The notes beneath the pieces are model-generated. The model did no database searches and was not told the origin of the DNA. It saw only the letters and a program-made list of their open reading frames with translations. This document shows, one piece after another, positions 45,631 to 54,513 of a stretch of 64,000 nucleotides of DNA (its first letter is position 1; each line of letters starts with the position of its first letter). This DNA comes from Bradyrhizobium sp. C9. Its GTDB lineage: Bacteria; Pseudomonadota; Alphaproteobacteria; Rhizobiales; Xanthobacteraceae. The stretch is from NCBI RefSeq assembly GCF_002532045.1, contig NZ_NWTG01000001.1, positions 1 to 64,000 of the forward strand. Reading direction: 5' to 3'. A program made the position numbers and the translations under genes.

Positions 45631-47057
45631 GCTTCTTCACCGACGTCCGCAAATGGCAGCGTGAACTGAAAGATCGTGCCGCCACCCGGATTTGCTTCCG
45701 CCACGATGTGGCCGCCATGGGATTCCACGATTGTCCGGCAGATTGATAGTCCAACACCCATGCCGTGTTCCTTCGTCGTGACAAAGGGCTGGAACAGGCG
45801 GTCGGCGACATCAGGGCTGATGCCGGAACCCGTATCAGCAACGGTAAACCTGGCGAGACCATCGACCTTGCTGACTCCGACGGTCAATTCGCGGCGCGGA
45901 CAGGAAGCCATCGCCTCGATCGCGTTGCGTATCAGGTTCAGAGCGACTTGCTGGATCTGGATCTTGTCTACGATCATTGACGGCAGATCGCGGTCGCTGC
46001 GCATTGTCACCCGCACGCCTTGCTCCTTGGCGCCGAGTAGGGCCAGCGCTACAGCCTCTTCAAGTAGCGTGAGCGGATTTTCCACAGAATGCTGCGTCTC
46101 GCCTTTGGCAACGAACTCCCGCAAGCGCTTGATGATATCGCCGGCGCGCAGAGCCTGTTGGACGGCGTATTCGAGCGCATCACCAATGCGATTGGCGTTC
46201 GGCTTGTCTGACGCCAGCAGAGCCTTTGCGCCGCGCATGTAGTTTGTGATGGCGGAGAGCGGCTGGTTGATTTCATGGGCAATAGACGATGCCATCTCAC
46301 CCATGGCTGTTAGCCGCGACACATGGACGAGTTCAGACTGCAGCTCCTGCAGCCGCCGTTCCTGCGCCCGCCGTTCGGTTAAGTCTCGGATGAAGCCGGT
46401 GAAGAAGCGTTCGCCGCGCACTTTGGCCTCACCGACGGCAAGCTCCATCGGAAAGGTCGAGCCGTCGCTCCGCTCGCCGACCACGATGCGACCGATGCCA
46501 ATGATGCGCCGCTCGCCGGTGGTCAAATGACGTTCAATGTAGCGGTCATGCTCGGCCCGGTAGGGCTGCGGCATCAACTTGGATACAGTCTTTCCAACCA
46601 CTTCGTCCGGCAACCAGCCAAATAAGCGCACTGCCGCGGCGCTGAACGAGCGAATGATACCCTTCTCGTCAATGACGATCATGGCTTCCGGTACGGTGTC
46701 CAGGATCGACTGCAGATGAACTTGCCGATATCGCGCCTGCTCTGATTCCTGCCGCAGCCGGTCGCCCATGAAGCCAAGCATGGGACCTAGTACCGCAAAT
46801 GCGGCAATATCGATCATGTTTGCGGAAACAGTGAGGAGGCTTTTCCCAAGAAATGCCGCGCTGATGACGAGGCAGAGCAGGGTCGCGAAGCTCGCCGGTC
46901 CGCGGCCGCCGGCGAAAGCGGCAAAAACGATCGCCGGAAGGTAGATGATCGTAAAAGAGCGGTCATCGAGATACGGATTGAGCGCCGCGCGGAGCACGAG
47001 GGCGAGCGCGGCGGCTGCCGCGGCAGTGCCATAGCGATACCAGATGTGGTCGGACAT
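45627..47057 (-). CDS. fixL: Oxygen-sensor histidine kinase FixL
   Basis: 476 residues. About four membrane segments (residues ~8-95) are followed by a heme-PAS domain (~115-230). The axial heme histidine is H170 in YRAEHDRYIERH, and the distal arginine R190 in IIGIGRIV, 20 residues later, as in B. diazoefficiens FixL (H200/R220). The kinase has the phospho-His H261 in SSIAHEINQPLSAI and the ATP site in NLIRNAIEAM, DTGSGISPDV and GMGVGLSICR. Oxygen on the heme turns the kinase off. First gene of the fixLJ operon. Confidence 0.97.
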   Translation of the reverse strand: MSDHIWYRYGTAAAAAALALVLRAALNPYLDDRSFTIIYLPAIVFAAFAGGRGPASFATLLCLVISAAFLGKSLLTVSANMIDIAAFAVLGPMLGFMGDRLRQESEQARYRQVHLQSILDTVPEAMIVIDEKGIIRSFSAAAVRLFGWLPDEVVGKTVSKLMPQPYRAEHDRYIERHLTTGERRIIGIGRIVVGERSDGSTFPMELAVGEAKVRGERFFTGFIRDLTERRAQERRLQELQSELVHVSRLTAMGEMASSIAHEINQPLSAITNYMRGAKALLASDKPNANRIGDALEYAVQQALRAGDIIKRLREFVAKGETQHSVENPLTLLEEAVALALLGAKEQGVRVTMRSDRDLPSMIVDKIQIQQVALNLIRNAIEAMASCPRRELTVGVSKVDGLARFTVADTGSGISPDVADRLFQPFVTTKEHGMGVGLSICRTIVESHGGHIVAEANPGGGTIFQFTLPFADVGEEA

Positions 47058-47171
47058 ATTTGCCGGCAGACCCTCTCATTCGATCGATCCCACATCGTTT
47101 GGCCGCGGGAGGGCCACCGGAGGCAGATGCGCGTCAATTCGCGCCGCTATATTGTTGCAGGATAGCCATCG

Positions 47172-47354
47172 CTATTTTAACCAAATGCGCCAGTGCGTGG
47201 GCTGCACAGCGACGCGTTCTCCGGTCTTCGCCTTGATCCAGCCGCCGAAGATGCGGCGGCAAGGGAAGACCAGCCGATGAATGGTATTACCCTCGATCAC
47301 GCCAATCTCAAGGTCGCGATCGAAGGGCGCCGTCTCGATCCGCTCCCACGTCAC
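47172..47354 (-). CDS. Small hypothetical protein, start uncertain
   Basis: 60 residues from a GTG at 47354: the run TWERIETAPFDRDLEIGVIE and then VFPCRRIFGGWIKAKTGERV ends with PTHWRIWLK. The pattern resembles a small rhizobial family whose members start with a few more residues. Here another frame reads MNTVQDLMAT just upstream, so a short insertion may have broken the natural start. Function unknown. It lies 115 bp upstream of fixL on the same strand. Confidence 0.55.
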   Translation of the reverse strand: MTWERIETAPFDRDLEIGVIEGNTIHRLVFPCRRIFGGWIKAKTGERVAVQPTHWRIWLK

Positions 47355-47803
47355 GTTGCCATTAGATCCTGGACGGTGTTCATCGCCGCCGACTGACAAA
47401 TTCAAGTAACCTTTCAGACAGTACGAACCACATCGCTTGTCCGCCCCGCGACCTGATTCAGCCCAATATTGCGCAGGCGGCGCGCGGTCTCGATCGCAGC
47501 AGTCGCCGCCTCGGGTCTGTCGGCGGAGGCATCGTCGAACCCATCGTGCTGGGGCATGACCCTCTCGCCGATCCAAATATCGGCATTGATGCTACGAAGC
47601 ACGTTGCCACCTTCGTTTGAACTGATTCGGACCTGCTCAAGCCTTCCCCGGTTGGTCATGATCGGGTTTTTGCAGAAACCGGACTGGACCGCGGCCCACA
47701 ATTGGGCCCCTCGCCGAGCGAGTTTCGCCGTGGCCTGTCATATCGAACATCCTTTGTTGGTGGGACATCTCCTTGCTACGACGTCGGTCGTGGGACGGAT
47801 CGG
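47355..47803. other. Intergenic, one doubtful frame
   Basis: About 450 bp. A minus-strand frame (47414-47656, starting MTNRGRLEQVRISSNEGGNV) might be a gene, but I cannot support it. Confidence 0.3.
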
Positions 47804-47998
47804 CTAGCTGCGCTCGGCCCCGCGCGTCGGGCCGGTGCGCGGGTCGATGACGTGGACACCATCGCAGGCGACGCAGGTTACCGGGTGCAGGTCGTTGGCG
47901 CTTGGCTCGACTGCGTCGTTCGGCAGCAGTCCTTGAACACGGTCGCCCGTATTTGAGCACGAAAAGATGATGGGGCGCCAAGTCTTTCTGTGAGCCAT
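47804..47998 (-). CDS. Small Cys-containing hypothetical, FixK-controlled
   Basis: 64 residues: MAHRKTWRPIIFSCSNTGDR, then VTCVACDGVHVIDPRTG. The single Cys followed by a CxxC suggests a small metal-binding or beta-sheet fold; similar short proteins are common in Bradyrhizobium (from memory). AAGG lies eight bases before ATG 47998. A perfect FixK box is centred about 60 bp upstream, so it should be induced at low oxygen. Confidence 0.6.
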   Translation of the reverse strand: MAHRKTWRPIIFSCSNTGDRVQGLLPNDAVEPSANDLHPVTCVACDGVHVIDPRTGPTRGAERS

Positions 47999-48050
47999 AT
48001 GTCTGACCTTGACTGGAGATCGTTTCTATCGCTGGGCCGCCGCTGAAGTA

Positions 48051-48064
48051 TTGATCCAGGTCAA
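48051..48064 (-). promoter_or_regulatory. FixK-type box (for the 64-residue protein)
   Basis: Reads TTGA-CCTGGA-TCAA on the minus strand, a perfect match and nearly symmetrical. The centre is ~60 bp before the ATG at 47998. Confidence 0.75.
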
Positions 48065-48601
48065 AAAAAGCGATGCGCGTCTAGAACGAGTGGCGGCGTA
48101 CCGCTCGCCGCGAACGGGACAGGGGGCCAAACATGTTCCAGTTCGGGCGATCCGCTCGCGTCGTGCTTTGGTGCCGACAAATCCTGGATGCCGCCGGGTT
48201 GATGGAAATCAAAATACAGGCCGCGCAATCGTGCGAATGTTTGAAGCGCAACCCGCATCGGACCGTAACAAAAGTGTCATCAATGATGCGAGAGGCGCAA
48301 AGGAGATTCTTAGTGATTGCTCGCCTCGCATTGTAGGTGGCCTTGCCGGCGCTGATCGCAGCCATAGGCTTTGGCGCGGAAGCCCTGAACCTTGGCCTTA
48401 TCGAAACCTTGGCTGCGGCGAGCCTAGTCATCGGCTTTGCCATTGCGGCGGCAGGGCGGGTCGTCAGGCGCGAGCTAGGGGCGGTTCGCTCCATTTGCTC
48501 ACGATCACGGGGACGCAGCTCTGGCTGACGATATCGCCGGGCCGCCAGCACTCGTCGGAACGGTCTCAGTCACGGTGAGTGGCCGATTACTTGGATGCTG
48601 C
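48065..48601. other. Intergenic, no firm gene
   Basis: About 540 bp. A hydrophobic plus-strand frame (48337-48528, ALPALIAAIGFGAEALNLGL) may be a gene fragment, but it has no good start or ribosome site. Confidence 0.3.
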
Positions 48602-48615
48602 TTGAGACAAATCAA
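48602..48615 (+). promoter_or_regulatory. FixK-type box (for the 80-residue protein)
   Basis: TTGA-GACAAA-TCAA, a perfect match, about 72 bp before ATG 48680. Confidence 0.75.
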
Positions 48616-48679
48616 ATACTCTCCGCGTGCTAATGGCAGAATAGGCAGGGATAAGCAAACCCGCCGCAAGAGGGTAGTC

Positions 48680-48922
48680 ATGCCTTCATTTAACGTTCGC
48701 TTCATTAAGACCGTCTGTGACGATACCGGCCACGAGCATCGTGCCTGTCAGGCAGCGTTCAAGGTCGATGCCGCATCGCTGAGTGCTGCTGCACAGCAGG
48801 CGGAGAGCGACTTCTGCAAGCAAAAAGGCGTCCGCGATTGGACCATTTTCGCAGATGCGATGGAGCTGCGAGCCCCGCCTGCGTTGTCCCCGGCGTGGGG
48901 CGGCGAGCATCAGTTCGGCTAG
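48680..48922 (+). CDS. Small conserved-looking hypothetical, FixK-controlled
   Basis: 80 residues: MPSFNVRFIKTVCDDTGHEH, then VDAASLSAAAQQAESDFCKQ and DWTIFADAMEL. It looks like a compact alpha/beta protein. The start is ATG 48680 with AGAGGG upstream; the longer frame from 48575 covers the FixK box and is not coding. The perfect FixK box and its place between fixL and fixN suggest a role in low-oxygen life. Family not recognised. Confidence 0.7.
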   Translation: MPSFNVRFIKTVCDDTGHEHRACQAAFKVDAASLSAAAQQAESDFCKQKGVRDWTIFADAMELRAPPALSPAWGGEHQFG

Positions 48923-49143
48923 CGCAGGTCCTTGCGAATTTCATGGCGATGGTCAATCCGCGAGTTCAAGCGCGATCTTGTAAAACATCGCGCCGAGTAT
49001 CGATTCGAAAGAGCTCGCGATGCTGTCGCCAATGCGGCAGGCGTGCTGTTGCCCGCAACACGAAATGGGCCTCGGCGCAGTCTCGCCGGCCCCCGGGGGC
49101 AGGGCGATCCGGATCGAACGATTTGCTCTTACATTGGTCTTAT

Positions 49144-49157
49144 TTGATGCAGGTCAA
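49144..49157 (+). promoter_or_regulatory. FixK-type box before the fixNOQP-leading gene
   Basis: TTGA-TGCAGG-TCAA, a perfect match, centred ~55 bp before ATG 49205. The 67-bp gap directly before fixN has no perfect box, so this may be the promoter site for the fixNOQP transcript. Confidence 0.75.
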
Positions 49158-49204
49158 AAACAAACCCGCCTCCAGCAGCTATGCTGCTCCGAGGGACATG
49201 CCAC

Positions 49205-49636
49205 ATGGTCAGCCAACCTGCACATATCGGTCGTCCTTGGCGGTTTAGGAATTTGCTCGGCCGATTGCGAGCGAGCCTGTCTCGGACGTCCGAGCTGGCT
49301 TGCTTGAGCCCGCAGGACATCGATGCGATCGCGCGCGAGCTTAATCTGTCTACGTCCGCTTTTCGAACCCTGGCGCAAAGTCCGGGCTCTCCCGAACTCT
49401 TGAGCAAGCGCCTCGCACTTGCCGGTTTTTCCGAGCATGCGCTTGCCGCCCGCCATGGCGACGTACTGCGCGATCTGCAGCGAGTATGCGGCCTATGTCA
49501 GGCCAAAGCCCGTTGCGCCGCCAACCTCCAAACAGGGAAGTATCGAAATCCGCTGAAAGACTGCCCCAACGAACAAACCCTGCGCGCGCTCGGTCGTGAG
49601 GTCGGCGACGGCCTCCCGCAGCGCTTTTGCGATTGA
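49205..49636 (+). CDS. Hypothetical protein preceding fixN (DUF6455-like)
   Basis: 143 residues. The C-terminal part (LAARHGDVLRDLQRVCGLCQ, AKARCAANLQTGKYRNPLKD, CPNEQTLRAL) has four spaced cysteines, like the small DUF6455-type proteins found near cbb3 oxidase and low-oxygen genes. The family name is from memory. The ATG at 49205 is chosen over 49181 because it is nearer to family length. It is probably cotranscribed with fixNOQP from the FixK box at 49144. The cysteines could bind a metal or a redox partner. Confidence 0.72.
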   Translation: MVSQPAHIGRPWRFRNLLGRLRASLSRTSELACLSPQDIDAIARELNLSTSAFRTLAQSPGSPELLSKRLALAGFSEHALAARHGDVLRDLQRVCGLCQAKARCAANLQTGKYRNPLKDCPNEQTLRALGREVGDGLPQRFCD

Positions 49637-49703
49637 TGAACCCAATCGCTTAGCTCGCCGGAAATAATCCCCCAAGCATCCCGCTTTCAAAGAAGGCCAA
49701 GCC

Positions 49704-51356
49704 ATGACAAGCCCATCCTTTGCCTCGAAATCCACGACGATGGGTGAAGCAGGCCTGATGTCGGTATTTGCAGTTTCTGCCTACGTCTTCTTTTTCGCCG
49801 GAGCGATGGGACACGATTCTGCGTTTACCTTCCACGCATTGCTGGCTTCCGCCGCCAGTCTGACCGCCACGGGCGTCATCCTCAATCGCTACTATGAACG
49901 GCCGGCGCAATTACCGCCGGCGCAGATCAATGGCCGACCGAACTACAATCTCGGTCCGATCAAGTTCGCCTCGGTGCTGGCGATGTTCTGGGGCATTGCG
50001 GGCTTTTCCATCGGTCTGCTGATCGCCTCGCAACTTGCCTGGCCTGCACTGAACTTTGATCTACCCTGGGCGAGCTTCGGTCGGCTCCGGCCGTTGCACA
50101 CATCGGCTGTGATCTTTGCGTTCGGCGGAAACGTGCTCATCGCGACCTCCTTCTACGTCGTGCAAAAGACCTGCCGCACCCGCCTGGCTGGCGATCTTGC
50201 GCCATGGTTTGTGGTCGTTGGCTATAATTTCTTTATTCTGATCGCGGGTACTGGCTATCTGTTCGGTGTCACCCAGTCGAAGGAATATGCCGAGCCGGAG
50301 TGGTACGCCGATCTCTGGCTCACCATCGTCTGGATCACTTATCTCATTGTGTTCGTGGCGACGCTGTTGAAACGGAAGGAGCCGCATATCTTCGTCGCCA
50401 ACTGGTTCTATCTCGCCTTTATCGTCACCATTGCGGTGCTCCACCTTGGCAACAATCCTGCATTGCCGGTATCGGTGTTCGGTTCGAAATCCTACATTGC
50501 CTGGGGCGGCGTGCAGGATGCCATGTTTCAGTGGTGGTACGGCCATAACGCGGTCGGCTTCTTCCTGACCGCTGGCTTCCTTGCGATCATGTACTACTTC
50601 ATTCCGAAAAGAGCCGAACGGCCGGTGTATTCTTACCGTCTCTCGATCATCCATTTCTGGGCGCTGATCTTCCTCTACATCTGGGCCGGACCACACCATC
50701 TGCACTACACCGCCCTGCCGGACTGGACGCAGACGCTGGGCATGACGTTCTCGATCATGCTGTGGATGCCCTCATGGGGTGGCATGATCAACGGCATGAT
50801 GACGCTCTCGGGCGCCTGGGACAAGCTCCGCACCGACCCAGTACTTCGTATGCTCGTGGTCTCGGTTGCCTTTTACGGCATGGCGACATTTGAAGGTCCC
50901 GCCATGGCAATCAAGGTCGTCAACTCGCTCAGCCATTACACGGATTGGACGGTCGGCCATGTGCATTCGGGCGCATTGGGCTGGGTTGGCTTCGTATCAT
51001 TCGGCGCGCTGTATTGTCTGATTCCCTGGCTTTGGAATCGCCAGCTGTATAGCCTCAAGCTCGTCAACTGGCACTTCTGGATCGCCACGATCGGGATCGT
51101 GCTCTACATCTCCGCGATGTGGGTGTCCGGCATCCTGCAGGGGCTGATGTGGCGCGCCTATACTTCGCTCGGTTTCCTCGAGTACTCGTTCATCGAGTCG
51201 GTCGAGGCCATGCATCCCTTCTACATCATCCGTGCCGCGGGTGGCGCACTGTTCCTGATCGGCGCGCTGATCATGGCCGGCAATCTCTGGATGACGGTGA
51301 ATGCGCAGGAAGCTGATCAAATCCAGGACGCTCGAGCGCTCCAGGTCGCGGAATAG
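49704..51356 (+). CDS. fixN: cbb3 cytochrome c oxidase subunit I (FixN/CcoN)
   Basis: 550 residues, normal length, about 12 membrane helices. Catalytic subunit carrying low-spin heme b and the heme b3-CuB centre that reduces oxygen in bacteroids. Conserved histidine segments include [48 protein letters not shown] and [20 protein letters not shown]. The start is ATG 49704 with AGAAGG upstream. First structural gene of fixNOQP; the gap to fixO is 8 bp. No damage seen. Confidence 0.98.
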   Translation: MTSPSFASKSTTMGEAGLMSVFAVSAYVFFFAGAMGHDSAFTFHALLASAASLTATGVILNRYYERPAQLPPAQINGRPNYNLGPIKFASVLAMFWGIAGFSIGLLIASQLAWPALNFDLPWASFGRLRPLHTSAVIFAFGGNVLIATSFYVVQKTCRTRLAGDLAPWFVVVGYNFFILIAGTGYLFGVTQSKEYAEPEWYADLWLTIVWITYLIVFVATLLKRKEPHIFVANWFYLAFIVTIAVLHLGNNPALPVSVFGSKSYIAWGGVQDAMFQWWYGHNAVGFFLTAGFLAIMYYFIPKRAERPVYSYRLSIIHFWALIFLYIWAGPHHLHYTALPDWTQTLGMTFSIMLWMPSWGGMINGMMTLSGAWDKLRTDPVLRMLVVSVAFYGMATFEGPAMAIKVVNSLSHYTDWTVGHVHSGALGWVGFVSFGALYCLIPWLWNRQLYSLKLVNWHFWIATIGIVLYISAMWVSGILQGLMWRAYTSLGFLEYSFIESVEAMHPFYIIRAAGGALFLIGALIMAGNLWMTVNAQEADQIQDARALQVAE

Positions 51357-51364
51357 GTCATCGC

Positions 51365-52099
51365 ATGTCGTTCTGGAACCGACACAAGATCTTTGAGAAG
51401 AACTCGATCATCTTGATCGCTGGCATCCTTGCCGTGATAGCGATCGGTGGCCTGGTCGAGATCACGCCGTTGTTCTACCTCAAGAGCACGATCGAGGCGG
51501 TGGACGGCGTGCGGCCGTATACGCCGCTCGAGCTTGCCGGCCGCAACATCTACCTACGCGAGGGATGCTATGTCTGTCACTCGCAGATGATCAGGCCGTT
51601 ACGCGACGAGGTCGAGCGCTACGGGCATTACTCGCTGGCCGCTGAGAGCATGTATGACCATCCGTTTCAATGGGGCTCGAAGCGGACTGGCCCGGACCTC
51701 GCACGTGTTGGCGGGAAATATTCCGATGAATGGCACGTCACGCATTTGACCAATCCGCGCGCGATCGTGCCGCAATCGGTGATGCCGGGCTATCCGTCGC
51801 TGGCGAACACCGAGGTCGACCTGACCGACATGGTCGCACATCTGCGCACCAATCGGGCGATCGGCGTCCCCTATAGCGAGGACCAGATCAAGAACGCTGT
51901 CGCCGACATGAAGACGCAGCTCGATCCTGACAGCGCGAACGTCGAATCGTTCCAGAAGCGTTACCCGAAGGCCGCTGTGCGCAATTTCGACGGCAGGGCC
52001 GGCAATCCGACTGAACTCGATGCGCTCGTCGCCTACCTGCAGATGCTCGGCACGTTGATCGATTTCAAGCTCTACGACGAAAAAGCCAATCTGCGCTGA
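51365..52099 (+). CDS. fixO: cbb3 oxidase monoheme cytochrome c subunit (FixO/CcoO)
   Basis: 244 residues. An N-terminal membrane anchor ([20 protein letters not shown]) is followed by a periplasmic domain with the heme c site [11 protein letters not shown] and an axial methionine probably in VMPGYPSL. It passes electrons to FixN. Intact and in order. Confidence 0.97.
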   Translation: MSFWNRHKIFEKNSIILIAGILAVIAIGGLVEITPLFYLKSTIEAVDGVRPYTPLELAGRNIYLREGCYVCHSQMIRPLRDEVERYGHYSLAAESMYDHPFQWGSKRTGPDLARVGGKYSDEWHVTHLTNPRAIVPQSVMPGYPSLANTEVDLTDMVAHLRTNRAIGVPYSEDQIKNAVADMKTQLDPDSANVESFQKRYPKAAVRNFDGRAGNPTELDALVAYLQMLGTLIDFKLYDEKANLR

Positions 52100-52110
52100 A
52101 GGATCCTCTG

Positions 52111-52275
52111 ATGAAGGCCGTTATTTCCATCGAGAACCTGGCATCGAGCTTCGTGGTGACGCTCTGGACGCCGCTGTTCGTCGGCATCTTCATAGCCATC
52201 GTCGTTTACGCGCTGTGGCCTCGCAACAAGAGGCGTTTTGATTCTGCGGCGCGCATGCCGCTACGCCGGGACTGA
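52111..52275 (+). CDS. fixQ: cbb3 oxidase small subunit (FixQ/CcoQ)
   Basis: 54 residues: MKAVISIENLASSFVVTLWT, one membrane helix (PLFVGIFIAIVVYALW), then a basic tail PRNKRRF. It stabilises the oxidase complex. It lies between fixO and fixP with 11-bp and 6-bp gaps. Confidence 0.93.
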   Translation: MKAVISIENLASSFVVTLWTPLFVGIFIAIVVYALWPRNKRRFDSAARMPLRRD

Positions 52276-52281
52276 CAGATC

Positions 52282-53154
52282 ATGACCGAGCACAACGACA
52301 TCGATCACATCTCCGGCCGCTCCACGACGGGGCACGAATGGGATGGTATAAAGGAACTCAACACGCCGCTGCCGCGCTGGTGGATTCTGAGCTTCTACGC
52401 CACAATCCTTTGGGCGATGGGCTATTGGGTCGTTTATCCGGCATGGCCGCTCCTCTCGAGCTACACGACAGGCGTGTTTGACTATTCGACTCGCGCCAGC
52501 GTCGTCAACGACCTTGCAGGTCTTGAGAAGCTGCGCGGCGAGAAGATGGCCGTGCTGGGCAAAGCGTCTCTTACCGAGATCGAGAAGGATCCGGCCCTGC
52601 TGGGATTGGCACGCGCGCGCGGCAAGACGGTGTTCGCGGACAATTGCGCGCCATGCCACGGGAGCGGTGGCGCGGGTGCCAAGGGGTATCCGAATCTCAA
52701 TGACGACGACTGGTTGTGGGGCGGATCGCTCGACCAGGTCCTGCAGACCATCCAGTTCGGCGCACGTTCCGGGCATGCCCAGGCCCATGAGGGACAAATG
52801 CTGGCCTTTGGCCGCGACGGCATCCTCACGAAAACCGAGATTGTCACCGTAGCAAACTACGTGCGATCGCTGTCAGGCCTGACCACGGCAGCCAAGTTCG
52901 ATGCTGCGGCCGGCACCAAGATCTTTGCCGAGAATTGCGCGGTCTGTCATGGCGAGAACGCCAAAGGCAATCAGGCACTCGGCGCACCGAATCTGACTGA
53001 CCGGATTTGGCTGTACGGCTCGGACGAGGACACGCTGGTCGAGACCATCAGCTATGGCCGCGCCGGCATCATGCCGGCTTGGAGCGGGCGGCTCGATCCC
53101 ATCACAGTCAGGGCACTTGCCGTCTATGTCCATTCGCTCGGCGGCGGACAATAG
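52282..53154 (+). CDS. fixP: cbb3 oxidase diheme cytochrome c subunit (FixP/CcoP)
   Basis: 290 residues. An N-terminal anchor (WILSFYATILWAMGYWVVYP) is followed by two c-type heme domains with CAPCHGSGG (~residue 118) and CAVCHGENA (~217). It takes electrons from cytochrome c and hands them to FixO. Complete. The broken fixG starts about 77 bp later. Confidence 0.97.
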   Translation: MTEHNDIDHISGRSTTGHEWDGIKELNTPLPRWWILSFYATILWAMGYWVVYPAWPLLSSYTTGVFDYSTRASVVNDLAGLEKLRGEKMAVLGKASLTEIEKDPALLGLARARGKTVFADNCAPCHGSGGAGAKGYPNLNDDDWLWGGSLDQVLQTIQFGARSGHAQAHEGQMLAFGRDGILTKTEIVTVANYVRSLSGLTTAAKFDAAAGTKIFAENCAVCHGENAKGNQALGAPNLTDRIWLYGSDEDTLVETISYGRAGIMPAWSGRLDPITVRALAVYVHSLGGGQ

Positions 53155-53231
53155 GCGAGATGCGCCGCAAAACCTGCGCGCCGGTGACCCAGGATCAATG
53201 CGAGCCATCCGCGCCCGATGTAAGGTCGGTT

Positions 53232-54513
53232 ATGAAGCCCACCGTAAACAAGACCGTTTCGCTCGATGAGCCGGTGAGTGACGAGGATGGACTCCTCTAT
53301 GCAGCCCATAGGAAGGTCTATCCGCAGAGCGTCCGCGGTACTTTCCGCACGATCAAATGGCGGCTGATGGTGGTGTGTCTGGGGATCTACTATCTGCTGC
53401 CCTTCGTGCGTTGGCATCGTGGCCTCGGCGCTCCCGACCAGGCGGTGTTGCTCGATTTTCCAAACCGGCGGTTCTACTTCTTCTTCATCGAACTGTGGCC
53501 GCAAGAGCTCTATTACTTCACCGGTTTGCTCGTGCTTGCTGCCATCGTGCTGTTCCTGATGAACGCACTGGGCGGGCGGATTTGGTGCGGTTATCTCTGC
53601 CCGCAGACGGTCTGGACCGACCTGTTCTATGCGGTCGAGCGCCGGGTCGAGGGCGACCGTCGCGAGCGGCTGAAGGCCGCCGCGCGCCCGATGACAGCAG
53701 GGCGCGCGGCAAAGCGCGTGCTGAAGCACGCAATCTGGTTGATGATTGCTTGGTGGACCGGCGGCGCCTGGGTGCTCTACTTCGCCGACGCGCCGACCTT
53801 GGTGCACGATCTGGCAACGTTCCAAGCGCCCGCAACCGCCTATATCTGGATTGGGATCCTGACCGCTTCGACATATCTGGCCGCGCATCCAGGCCGCGCT
53901 CACCGACGAATGGGCCCTCAATGTCGCCTACAAATGCGACCGCGGCGAGCGGCGCTGCTCATTGAAGAAATCATTCGATCTGCGAGCACGCGGCGAAAGG
54001 GTCGGAGACTGCATCGATTGTAATCAATGCGCGGCGGTCTGTCCGACCGGGATCGATATACGAAATGGCGCCCAGCTGGGCTGCATCCAGTGCGGGCTGT
54101 GCATCGATGCCTGCGATGCCGTCATGAAGAAGATCGGACGCAAAAGCGGCCTGATCGGTTACGACAACGACATCAATATCCGCTGGCGGATGGACGGCAA
54201 GCCGGAGCTGTTCAAGCCGGTACGCCCGCGCACGCTCGTTTATGCCTTTTTGATCACGGTCATCTGCGCGGTGATGGTTTACGAGTTGTTGTCGAGAACG
54301 ATGCTCGATCTCAGCGTTCTGCATGATCGTAATCCCATGGCCGTCAGGCTTAGCGATGGATCGGTTCGCAACGCCTATACCGTGCGTTTGCTCAACAGGC
54401 GCGACTTCGATCGGGTAATCGCCATCGACATCGATGGGCCGCCCAAGACGTCCGTCCACGTCGTCGGCGCCGATTCGGTGACCGTGGATCGGCCGATGAT
54501 CGTCCTGGCGACG
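53232..54513 (+). pseudogene. fixG: fixG (CcoG-like ferredoxin protein), broken and 3'-truncated
   Basis: The N-terminal part (start MKPTVNKTVSLDEPVSDEDG, then WCGYLCPQTVWTDLFYAVER) is normal up to TASTYL at 53879. The sequence then jumps to WPRIQAALTDEW in another frame, so ~15 codons that should hold a Cys-rich motif (CTYMCPW in relatives) are gone and the frame is shifted. The remaining part (DCIDCNQCAAVCPTGIDIRN, LGCIQCGLCIDACDAVMKKI) still codes for the 4Fe-4S motifs. It ends abruptly after DRPMIVLAT near 54513, where the frame runs straight into fixI sequence. CcoG is normally needed for copper delivery to the oxidase. Confidence 0.88.

Noticed and set aside
49637..49703. TTGATGAACCCAAT before fixN as a FixK box
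   Set aside because: Spacing is one base short (N5) for a match to the consensus, so it is not counted as a box.
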